In this document: positions 27,424 through 41,310 of the stretch, piece by piece
Layout: every line of letters begins with the position of its first letter
Position numbering within the stretch: position 1 is the first letter of the stretch
Assembly: GCF_040412425.1 (NCBI RefSeq)
Contig: NC_089784.1
Location: forward strand, 39,685,570 to 39,749,569
Direction of reading: 5' to 3'
Length of the DNA stretch: 64,000 nucleotides
From: Macrobrachium rosenbergii
Taxonomy: Eukaryota; Arthropoda; Malacostraca; Decapoda; Palaemonidae
Translations under genes and position numbers: made by a program
Notes under the pieces: model-generated
Database searches by the model: none
Seen by the model: only the letters and a program-made list of their open reading frames with translations
Told to the model about the DNA's origin: nothing

Positions 27424-28328
27424 GGACAGAGATACTTACGAGTACATTCCAGCCTTGACAACGGATCCTTCATCCCCTTCAGGAGATCCTGCCTGAGCAA
27501 ACTTGATGCCGTTCTCGGCCTCGAACTCGACGTTGAATCGTCCGTCCTCCTCGTGGACGCGGTCGTCCCTTAGGATGGCCACGGGGTCGGGTCTCTCGAA
27601 GGAGTCGTCGCGGTTGGAGGCTGCTGGGGCGATGTACGTGTTGGAAGGGGCAGGGGCAGGGGAGGGCTTCATAGTTGTACTGGGGGGCAGCCAGGGCCAC
27701 GGCGGCCAAAGCGGTGATGATGATCTGGAATAGATATAAAACGAGAATAAACTTGGTTGCCCCTTAAGATAAGTAAACACAAATACACAATGCAAGCTTG
27801 CGTTCGTTGCCGTAACCTATTTCATACAGATATAAATGCCCACGCATGATTTGTATACGTAACCACTTTAAATACGATAAGAAACAACATATAATTACAG
27901 AGTAATGAAAGTGATCATCTTCTATTTTTCCTTAACAATTTTGTAGTAGGAAACTATTTGTATTGTTATTTCCTTGTTAAAAGCTGCTCCAGGGTATTTC
28001 ACAATATTTCACATGCAATACAATATTATAGAAAACAACACGGCTAACCAGGATCCTGCGGCTAACTATAAAAACAAATTCAGGAAGAAAAGAATGGATA
28101 TCAAGAGTAGACCCAACTTTACTAAATGTACTCACGCTAAGAGAGTACATTTAAGTTACCTGAAAACTCAGTAAGTTCTTCCCTGCCCACTTAAAAATAG
28201 TGATTCAGAGAAACAAAAGTACTGATCATTGAAGAAAATGAGAATAAAGAAAGATAAAGAAAGGAACAGGTTTGGTGCTGCCTTCGATACAGATCCTTTT
28301 CGAGTCTCTTGCTACTTACGAATTTCAT
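26857..28328 (-). pseudogene. Cuticle protein RR-1 duplicate with frameshift (gene 3)
   Basis: The three-exon layout is that of gene 2: 28320-28328 (ATG-AAA-TTC), 27440-27724 and 26857-27118, with GT-AG introns of 595 and 321 bases. Exon 2 has 285 bases where gene 2 has 287. Two C bases are missing, one from each of two adjacent C runs (plus-strand 27646-27670), just after the QYNYEA codons. The reading frame is therefore lost before the Rebers-Riddiford domain and reaches a stop near 27479. All domain codons after the lesion are intact in the other frame and nearly identical to gene 2, down to [11 protein letters not shown] and the final YGAPQ. Either this is a young pseudogene, or two homopolymer errors in the assembly hide a working gene. 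Confidence 0.88.
27265..27421. repeat. (AT)n and (GA)n arrays in intron 2 of gene 3
   Basis: (AT)n at 27265-27320 and (GA)n at about 27389-27421, with a small direct repeat of the aaaagctcttttcatatt segment between them. Same order as in gene 2, but shorter. Confidence 0.95.
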
Positions 28329-28357
28329 GATGCCTTACGGTTGAGAGGAACTGGGTG

Positions 28358-28436
28358 ATACTGGTGTCCTGGTATTCATTCAGGTGAGCTTATATAGGGC
28401 ATGGAAGGCGCTGCCCTTGGTCCAGCTAATTCCGGA
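28358..28436 (-). promoter_or_regulatory. Core promoter of gene 3
   Basis: On the coding strand a CCTATATAAGCTC TATA box at about 28388-28399 matches that of gene 2. A CCAGTAT initiator-like site lies about 34 bases downstream (28358-28364). Upstream, GACCAAGGGCAGC and CCTTCC match gene 2 as well. The promoter looks intact although the coding frame is broken. Confidence 0.75.
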
Positions 28437-29553
28437 GCCCTTCACTCGGGCAGACGCTGGTGGTCATTTCCGTTGCTGCTCGTAAAGTGGTGTCCCTTTG
28501 TCGGTTTTTGTTCCAGTCCTTGATAAATGAAACTGATAACTAGAAGTCTTCTGATGATACTGTTGGTATGTCAGGGGGAAAAATAATTTCTTGTTATTCG
28601 TATATTCTATGAGTCTAATCATTACCCATCGGCTTTTTAAAAGGCGTTTATTTTTTAGGAACATCAACAGACAAAGCAAATTTTCTTTTATTGCACTTTT
28701 ATTTTCATTGTACGTCTCGTCTTTGCATCTAATCGATGAAGTGAGACTCAGTGAAAAATGTTTTCTTCTTCATTAACTTTGATCATTGCATTCTCTCGGT
28801 AAGATGAACGGATAACATGTGTTTTAGGTCTAGGAACTATATACCAAGTTGTCTGTTGGGTTAACAATGCATCACTGGAATTTTATTTATCAAACACTGA
28901 CACTCGATGCAGTATCATATCTCCTCTAAAGCCGACTGCGTCACAACAGATGTTCGACGTTGTTTATTCAGTTGTAGATAAAAGTTATTTGAAATATTTG
29001 AGAAAAAATCTTACACTCCTTTGAGCTGGTTAGCTTCAGAACAAAATTAGTTTCCTGAGGTTTTGATGTAGCTAACTCTAATGTAATATCAAGTTTAAAG
29101 TAGGATATCTAATACAATTTTTACACATCTAAATTTTCCTGGCGAAAACTGTAAACATGTAATAAGGCACGTTAGATGGAAAAAGCAGAATTAATATACC
29201 AACACATTATTGAGCAACAGTAGACAAAACATCAAAGTAAGACGATTTAATGTATGAAGTAATTTAATTAATTAAAATGCAAGACCATTACTCTCTTGAT
29301 AATATAAATTCAAACAAGTATGAAAACATATGACGAAACCAAATGTTTAAAAAATGAGGATTTGAATGGTTTCTGTAACTTTGCTTCGGAATCAAACTCG
29401 CTAAATTTGGCCTGAAAATACACTTGATGATTGATGAATCATAACACTAACTAAAGGCAAATCAGAGTCTTCAGTGCTCCCGTTTCAGACAAAATTACTA
29501 AATTTCAACATTTAAACATCACATGCTACTATGTCTACCCCACTTATCATGCC

Positions 29554-29554
<1 letters not shown>
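28437..29554. other. Intergenic, no feature seen
   Basis: Upstream flank of gene 3, AT-rich, with no recognised exon or repeat. Confidence 0.5.

Positions 29555-29641
<87 letters not shown>
29555..29641. repeat. (ATT)n microsatellite
   Basis: About 29 uninterrupted ATT units. Confidence 0.95.
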
Positions 29642-29644
<3 letters not shown>

Positions 29645-29846
29645 AAGATGAACCTTCTTCATATGGAACAAGCCCACATGGGCCATTGACTTAAAATTCA
29701 AGCTTCCGAAGAATATGGTGTTCATTAGGAAGTAAGAAAAGGTAAAGGGAAATACAAAAAGAAGAGATCTCACGTGTTAAAAAGAAAAAATAAATTAATA
29801 AATCAATAAATAGATAAAGGTGTATTAAAATGCAAGGAGGATAGCA

Positions 29847-32443
29847 TTAGGGCAATAATGCATTGCATCTTCGCTTGAACCTTTGAAGTTCCAGTTGCAC
29901 GTCATCCTCTGGAAGACTTTTCCACAGTCCAACAGCGAGGTATAAAGGACCTCTGGAAATGAGAGGTTCGACATTTACTACATATTGGCGCTGCTGTTCA
30001 GCGAACCTCGTTGCTCTCGGCGAGAAAAGGAGACCAGGGATAAGTTGTGGATGTCTATTAAAATACAACTTGTGAAAAAGTGACAAACAAGAGACCATCC
30101 GTCGATTGTCCAAATCGTAACTGCTAACATTAGGAAACAGAAACCTACCACCATGATCCACTCTATCTAAAAGAGATAAATCTCTAGCAGAAGCAGACAT
30201 CCATACCGGAGAGCAGTATTCTATTCAAGGAAGCAACTCCGGACACAATAGGTCTTGGTTCACTAAAACTTCATCAACAGCAACTCGCTGCTGCCTACCT
30301 GTAAGGAAATCTGGAAGTAATCCTAAAACATATTCACCCACTCTAAGATTATGAAGTTTATAAATAAGTGCTTTATTATTTACTAAATCAAAAGCAGCAT
30401 TAAAATCTATTTGAATTACTCTGCACTCAATACCTTATCAAAGTTTTCGTACAAAAGGAATGTCAGTTCTAAAAGACCATCTCAAGTACCTAACTGCTTT
30501 CTGTGTGCATATTGACTATCAGCTAATAATCCTTTAGGTTCCACATACTTATATAGTGGCTTAAGGATAAGTTTTTCAGCAACTTTGGAGTGCACAGGGA
30601 GAATAGAAATTGGCCTGTAGTTACTGCAGATATGCCACCCTTTGGAACAGGCACTGTACTACTAAGCTTGCACTCATTAAAGATAGCCTACATCATCGAC
30701 ATAAAAATCTATAGAATCTACAAATCTTGAGAGACAACACTCTAGAAACCTTTTTAAACAAGTAAGAAATGCACCAAAGTTTCTCTGCCGCAATCGAGTT
30801 TTCTGTACAGCGTAAAATGCTGCATGAAACTTTCCGCCACGGCCCATGAAACTCTTAGCTGCGGCTCATGAAACTCAGCCTCGGTCCCGTGGTGGCCTGT
30901 GTTGCTGATACCTATAGCTGTGCCAGAAGCATGATTATGGCTAACTTTAACGTTAAATAAAATAAAAACTACTGAGGCTATCAAGATTATGCAGAATTTT
31001 CTTAACATCCCAAGAGCAAAATGCAAATTTTGTAAGAATAGGTTCAGGATGACAAGTATCAGGGAGAGGGACATCCCCATCTAATTGTTTAGCTTCAAAA
31101 GCTCAATGAAGCAATTCAGCCTTCTCCATGGGGCCAGTAACCAATCTACAATCATCTTTTAGTAGTGGTGGAACGGAAGACGTGCCTGATCCAAAGATAG
31201 ACGATGCCAATTTGGTCCACCACAGATGAAGCTTAGTAATTCTTTCGAGTTTCCTCTCCAAGGAATTATTGTAACCTCTCTCGGCTGTATAGTAAGTTCT
31301 ATTCGCAGCATGACGAGACTCAACAAAAATAGTGTAATTTTCATTTAACGATTTTGTCTCCATGCGTTGAGTTTGGTCTGTTTATCGTGGTAAGCTCGTC
31401 TGCATGTATCATCAAACCATGGCTGGTCATTTGTCCTGAATTTGATGACCTTTCTGGGGACATACCTTATTAAAATAGCCATCAGCATTATAATCAACTT
31501 CTTGGGATCAGGATATAATATAGTATCTGAAATATTAAGTGCCTGACACGCTTCAGTAATGTGATCCCAACTGGCTCTACATTCCAGCCAGACCTTTTTC
31601 CCAGTAGTGGCGTTAGGAATATACTGATTGACAGGTATGTCCATCTCAACGGTGCAATGATCAGAAGTGCCTATATATTCACAGACCCTGGACTTCACAA
31701 TAGCTGGAACATCTGTGAATATGAGGTCTAATCTATTACCTGAAATATGCGTGGGTTCCTCAATTAGCTGTACAAAATCGGAGGACACACAGAACTCAAG
31801 AGCAGACCGACCATGTTGATCTGTGGAATATGAATTTGCCCACCTGCTGTGATTTGCATTACAGTCTCCACAGATAGAGAATGAAGCCTTTGAATCATAA
31901 GACTGAGCCATACTAATCCTTTCCAAGAGACAGTCATATATAGAATCGTCGATATTTGGACTGTGGTAAAGAGCAAATACATACACATTGTAGAACTTAA
32001 TGAAAATTTTAAAACAAAGAACTTCATAGCGACTACATTCCAAATTTTTCTGACGGTAAATAGGTCGTCCGGATTTAGTCCATGCAGCCATACTTTTTCC
32101 ATGTGGGATGCGGCGATTAAATAAAATCAGGGCCATCAAACCCCAGAATTAAAAACTCTACCTTTGACTTGTTACTACTTACAAGAGTCTTAGATAAAAA
32201 CATCAAATCGTAGTTACGGGCACAACTCTGGAGATCAAGAAATTTTGACCTTAAGTCAACAGGCCCAGAGTTAAGCTCAAAGTCTCGCGAAGGAATCAAA
32301 ATTAACAACATAAAGTCAGCAGCAAAACTAATAAATAGAAACTCATAACAATTGTAAAATTCAACAGAACAGTAAACAACAATACCATCGACAACAACAG
32401 TATTTCCATTATTTACAAAAATTCTGTTGAAAGCATATGTCAT
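29847..32443 (-). pseudogene. Decayed LINE (non-LTR retrotransposon): endonuclease and partial RT
   Basis: Minus strand, high to low coordinates. 32117-32443 gives the start of an endonuclease/exonuclease/phosphatase domain (YDLMFLSKTLVSSNKS, then a GFDGPDF turn). After a frameshift, 31345-32139 gives the rest, with FALYHSPN, ICGDCNANHSRW, RLDLIFTDVP and GTSDHC; these are the catalytic GD-N-H and SDH signatures. 31103-31363 holds the linker before RT. Broken frames in 30230-30700 still show GLLPDFLTGRQQRVAVD, a palm-region motif. The F-A-D-D segment is missing. 29847-30200 is the C-terminal tail (LSLLDRV, LYFNRHPQ, WKSLPEDD). The order is that of jockey/CR1-type LINEs. Several shifts and an internal deletion make it inactive. 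Confidence 0.85.
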
Positions 32444-32689
32444 TCAAAAAAGTGCCGGAAGCAACTGGTCGATAAGGTGGGGACGGTACGCCTTGTAAGG
32501 CAAATAAGATATCCACCAGGTTTGCCACAACAACTAGGGGAGGACAGTCAGGATGAATTTAGAAATTATAGAACTCTCAGAAGGAAAAGATTAGGTAAAG
32601 ACGAAGGTACTCTCCTGATAATCCACTAAGCAACTTTTGCTTTCTCATCAGCCTGTCCTACAAACTTTTCAAAATAACAGGAAAGTGAA

Positions 32690-32780
32690 CAAAAAAGAGG
32701 ATAAATGCATGATTGTACCCTCAGGCAAGGGATTCAAACCCAAGACCGTGGAAGGCCACGGTACAATGGTTATAGCACAA
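32690..32780 (-). repeat. tRNA-derived repeat fragment with B box
   Basis: The minus strand carries GGGTTTGAATCCC (32729-32741), close to the RNA polymerase III B box. Immediately upstream is a hairpin, ACCGTGG-CCTT-CCACGGT (32745-32762), in the place of an anticodon arm. No convincing acceptor stem is formed, so this is a SINE-like relic, not a tRNA gene. Confidence 0.5.

Positions 32781-36413
<3,633 letters not shown>

Positions 36414-36509
<96 letters not shown>
36414..36509. repeat. (AT)n microsatellite
   Basis: About 47 uninterrupted AT units, at the left edge of an internally repetitive segment. Confidence 0.95.
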
Positions 36510-36511
<2 letters not shown>

Positions 36512-36830
36512 TATATACAAAACTGAACGTTTGTATGTTTGTTGTAAGTTTGTAACTTTGTGCGCTGTAGAAACTCGAACCGCTTGAACGATCTAGACAA
36601 AATTTAGCACATGGCCATCATTTGACCCAACTTAGATAATAGGGTAGTTTTCAAACCCGTACCCCCCCTTCCCCTTCCCCTTCCCCATCCCCCTTCACCC
36701 TTCCCTTTGTAACTTATGTGGTAACCGCTTGACCGATTTAGACAAAATTTGGCTTGATCGATTTAGACAAAATTTGACCCATCTTAGATAATAGGGTAGT
36801 ACCCATTCAGTAAACGTAATAATACATACA
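36510..36830. repeat. AT-linked repeat with internal direct copies
   Basis: The motif gatytagacaaaatttrgc occurs three times (about 36590, 36737 and 36765). The longer block cttagataatagggtagt occurs twice (about 36629 and 36783). Between them is a C-rich stretch (36661-36705) of CCTTCCC-like units. This looks like part of an unclassified interspersed repeat; no coding frame is seen. Confidence 0.6.
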
Positions 36831-36941
36831 TATGTGCAAACTTAGATATTACTACTAGATATAGTTTACTCAAATTTTAAAGCTAAATTTTTGAACGAAG
36901 CTGCAATGTAATGCACACAAAATATTTTTGTTTTATACACA

Positions 36942-37058
<117 letters not shown>

Positions 37059-37089
37059 GAAAATTTAATGCATAACTAATTAGTGCTGA

Positions 37090-38700
37090 GTTATTAGCTT
37101 TAAGAGCCTGTGAAATTTTTGGACAGAGGTATATAGTACAGGATAATGGCCATTTCACCTTATAAATTTTAGGACAGGAATATGTACCGCAGGGTTTTGG
37201 TCCTCCTAAATCAAGATGATTTTAGGACATGAGCATGTTGTGCAGAGCTATCAACTTTTCAAACTTAAGATTTTAGAGCAGGAGAATGCAGTGAAGGGTT
37301 ATTGGCTCTTGTATACATATAAGGATTTAAAACAGACACCTACACTGTGGGGTTATTGGCCCTTCCAAACTTACAACATTCCAAGGCAGGAGAAGGCACT
37401 ACTCATCTAAACATATAAGATTTAGAACAGGAATATATAGTGTCGGGTCACTGGTAACTTCAAACATAATTTCTTAGAACAGGCATAATTTTGGTCTAGA
37501 GCTATTGGCTGTTTTAAACTTTAAAGATTTTAGAAAAGGAGTATGGAATAAAGGGTTACTGGACCTTGTAGACTTATTGGAATTTAGAACAGGAGTATGT
37601 AGAATAAGGTTATTTAACAATGCTATGTAGAATAAGCATTATCCCTTCTGAACTTGTAAGATTTTAGAGTCACAGTATGTAGTACAGGGAAATGGAGTTT
37701 CCAAACCTGTAAGATTTTAGAACATGCATATCTAGTCCAGGGTTACCAGTTTATCTAAACTTGTCATGTTTCAGGAATATAGTATGTAGTGCTAAATTAT
37801 TGGAGTTTCCAGACCTATAAGATATTAGATTAGAACAGGATTGTGGAAAATAGGGTTATTAACCCTCTAAACTTATAAGATTTTCCACAAGGATTATGTA
37901 GAGCAGGGATACTGATTCTTCTAAGTGGAAAAGTTGTTTAGAATAAGGAATGTGGTGCAGGGTCATTGGCCTTTCCAAACCTGTAAGTTTTTCGAATAGG
38001 AGCAAGTAAGTAGTGCAGGGCTATCGTTCTTTCCAAATCTATAAGTTTTCGAACAGAGGTACGTAGTGTAGACGTATAAGTCCTTTAAACTTTAGCATAG
38101 GAGTATAAAGTGTAGGTTTTTTGGTCTTTTCACTGTTACAAGATTTTAGAACAGCACTGTGTGAATGGGGTTTTCAGCTCTTCTAGAGTTTTAGATTTTA
38201 GCCAGGAGTAGTAGTGCAGGGTCATCAATCTTTTCAAAGTTATAAGATTTTTGAACCGGAGTATATAGCACATAGTTGATGGCCTTTCAAACTTGTAAGG
38301 TGTGTAAATAAAAGTATATAGTACGAACTCTATATAAAATGTGGGGGTTTAACTTCTTCCAAAATTATAAGATTTTAGAACTAGAACATGTAACACTTGT
38401 CTGAACTTACAAGATTACAGAAGAGGAATGTATAGTAAAGATCTGTGTTATAAGATTTTAGAACAGTTGTATGTAGTGCCCTTCTAAACGTATAATAAAT
38501 AAAAACGGGAGTAAGTAGTGTCTGGTTACTGGACCTTCCAAACTTTAAATATTCTAGACCAGGCGTATCTAGATCTGGCCTTTAATACTTCCAAGGTTCC
38601 CAGATTTTAGAACATGAGTGAGTGGTGGGGTGTTATTGGCCTTTCCGAACTTATAACATTCTTGACTTGGAGCATGTAGTGCTAGGTTATCGGGTCTCAA
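37090..38700. repeat. Diverged tandem array, period about 53 bp
   Basis: Roughly 29 degenerate units can be followed by eye. Each has a core like gattttagaacaggagtatg, then tagtgcagggttattggc and cttccaaacttataa. Examples of the core start near 37219, 37271, 37526, 37580, 37661, 37713, 38142, 38246, 38370, 38455 and 38602. Spacings cluster around 50-56 bases. Since 53 is not a multiple of three and stops are frequent, the array is not a coding repeat. Units differ from each other considerably, so it is old and not homogenised. Confidence 0.88.
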
Positions 38701-39625
38701 AATATTACCGAAACATCCAACAGACTTTAGAACTTTGGTGTTAATGATAATTAATTAGAATAAGATCTAACATGCAAACAAAGTAATGAGCTCTACTAGA
38801 ATCTATTTGCTCCAAAATTTCAGTATCAAGTACGATTCAGAGGAATCTTAATACAAAGCGCAGGTTTGAAAACTACGAACTTGAATTTTCCGACCAATTT
38901 GCTGATTAAACATTTCAGAAGCCTGGCATTCATTTTGAAATCTAGAGAGAGCATAGAACTTGAAAATCATAAAATGATAGACAAAAAACCAGTGAGATAA
39001 TAGTGATTATAAAATGAACACGAAAATACCTGGTAAAACGGCCGCATATACTGATGTGAATGGGAAATTAACTCAAAATCAATCTTATCTGTTAGGTATA
39101 TTTATATTACTTCTTTTTCATGTAGAATTCGTTCCGTTACAATGTACTCTCGTCTTTTATATCTTTTCTACTTTTATATTGTAACTTTTGCCTTTTCTTG
39201 TCTTTCATTCTTGTAAAAAAAAATTCTTTGGCCTGCCACTCATTTTAGTTCCGAAAAAACCACATTCGAAGAAACACTAAAGGGACTTATCAATTCCAAC
39301 AGATAATGTTCACCTCACCTTCAAACATATCTTTTTATTAGGTACATTAAGACTCAGCAGAAGGTCCGACTAATTACCCTTTCAAAAGAAGAAAAATTTA
39401 TGTTTATTTAAAGTGGTTTGTATATTCATGCATGTAAATTTAGTCTGCAACGAGACAGGCACAGCAAGAGGAAAGCAGTAATTTTCATAGTACTTAACAC
39501 TTATTTACAAGATATTTTCTCGGCAAGCACACCTTTTTCTCGACAGAAATCTCCTCATATGCTGTAGGTGTTCTTAAATACAATAAAGACCTTAAAACAT
39601 CTACATGCCTTTCTTTAAAGTAATG

Positions 39626-39628
<3 letters not shown>
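38701..39628. other. Intergenic, no feature seen
   Basis: AT-rich sequence to the right of the 53-bp array; no gene or repeat recognised. Confidence 0.5.

Positions 39629-39702
<74 letters not shown>
39629..39702. repeat. (AT)n microsatellite
   Basis: About 37 AT units directly followed by an inverted copy of the AT-flanked repeat terminus. Confidence 0.95.
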
Positions 39703-39703
<1 letters not shown>

Positions 39704-39760
39704 TAACTGACTAACCTGGCACTACCTGGGAAAACTCTGAATGGGAGTCTACATTTTGTT
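39701..39760 (-). repeat. AT-flanked repeat terminus, copy 3 (inverted)
   Basis: The plus strand reads tactaactgactaacctggc, then actacctgggaaaactctga. This is the reverse complement of the termini at 3271-3335 and 11741-11800, and it again abuts (AT)n at the tagt/acta point. Confidence 0.75.
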
Positions 39761-41050
39761 AGGAGCAAGTGCACAAATGAATAGATCACCATCAAATTTC
39801 GGTTAAAATTGACCAAAAGGGCGATGAGCAAAATATTACATAGGACTTATTGGCTAAAAACCTTTTGGAAAACTATTACAGATTACAAATGGAGATGTTA
39901 TTAGCCTAACGACAGATCTTTATTCCCTAGACGCCATTTTATGTGAGGGACATTTAGAAGAAAAACAAAAGTTCCAAATAAAAAATGACGTGTCCTTAAG
40001 GCATCATTTAGTCTAGATTAATTAACGCAGGTCTGGCTCGAAACTTTAGAGATTGTTCTGGATTAAAGTATGCCACAAGGGCGGGATTTCTATTTGTAAT
40101 TTCTTACACGTATAAAGTGCCAGTTATTCATACAAAATAAAATTGTCAATAGTAAGTGTGTTGATGCGTCTTTTCCATTAGAACTTGTACTCCCCTGTCT
40201 GGCTTTCCTTTTTACCACTATATATATGTATATATATATGTGTGTGTGTTTGTGTGTGTTTGTTTTGTGTGTGTGCGTGTGTGTGTATAGCTAAATGTCT
40301 GTAGTTTCTATGAAACTCACACTATGAGACCAAAACATTCGCACCAACATAGTAATTTTCTTTGTACAGATACCTTAATGAGGAATGTATACAGTGGGAA
40401 TAAACTGATCTTTAACTCTTTAAAACTTCGTCACAAAACACTGAAAAAAGAGGGATCAAGTAGAATGTTGATTATAAATTATGCAGTAAATTAACAAATT
40501 TACAGAATGTCCATGCCTGGACAGCTTTATCGTGGTTGAATTGTTTAGATTAAAGTGTAAAAGGGGGTAGGAGGCCTGGCTTTGGCCACCGGGCTCTTCC
40601 CAGAGAAAAGGGACGACGGTTTTGCTTTGCCCAAGATGTGTCTTCGTATTTTTAAAAATGCTGTTGTTCCTTAGTTAATGTAATTCATAAAGTACAGTGA
40701 AGTAACTGATTTCATTTCCTACGATTCTAACTAATCTAGAGTCTAGTTGACTTGAAGTTATGGTTGGAGTGCAGATTTTCGTTCCAATAATTTCATAGCG
40801 TTATTAACAGCGGCCTAAATTTGTGACAAGAATTCACAGTCGATTAAGATCAAACAAATATTGATCAACGCAACTTGCAAACTGGCTGACGGCATCTAGC
40901 GTCAAATATGTCCTCCAGTAAGATTGCCCGTGGGATGAATTTTCCCAAAGGTCATATAATCGGTAGAAATAGATTTCTGGAGTGCGACCATCGAAATTCT
41001 GTTTTCATCATTTTCCCACGGTTTCACTTGTTATCAATGCCAGACGTACG

Positions 41051-41052
<2 letters not shown>
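39761..41052. other. Intergenic, short (AT)(GT) tract at 40218-40288
   Basis: Apart from an interrupted AT/GT tract no feature is recognised. Confidence 0.5.
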
Positions 41053-41140
<88 letters not shown>

Positions 41141-41158
41141 ATGTATGTATGTATGTAT

Positions 41159-41231
<73 letters not shown>

Positions 41232-41233
41232 TA

Positions 41234-41308
<75 letters not shown>
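41053..41308. repeat. (AT)n array with two GT/GTAT interruptions
   Basis: Three AT blocks are separated by gtgtgtgtatgtatgtatgt-type sequence near 41131-41168 and by a short gtatgtgtgtgt near 41231-41243. Confidence 0.95.

Positions 41309-41310
<2 letters not shown>

Noticed and set aside
37090..38700. Regular repeats that might suggest a CRISPR-like array
   Set aside because: The units are diverged along their whole length with no constant repeat and unique spacer, and the DNA is eukaryotic.
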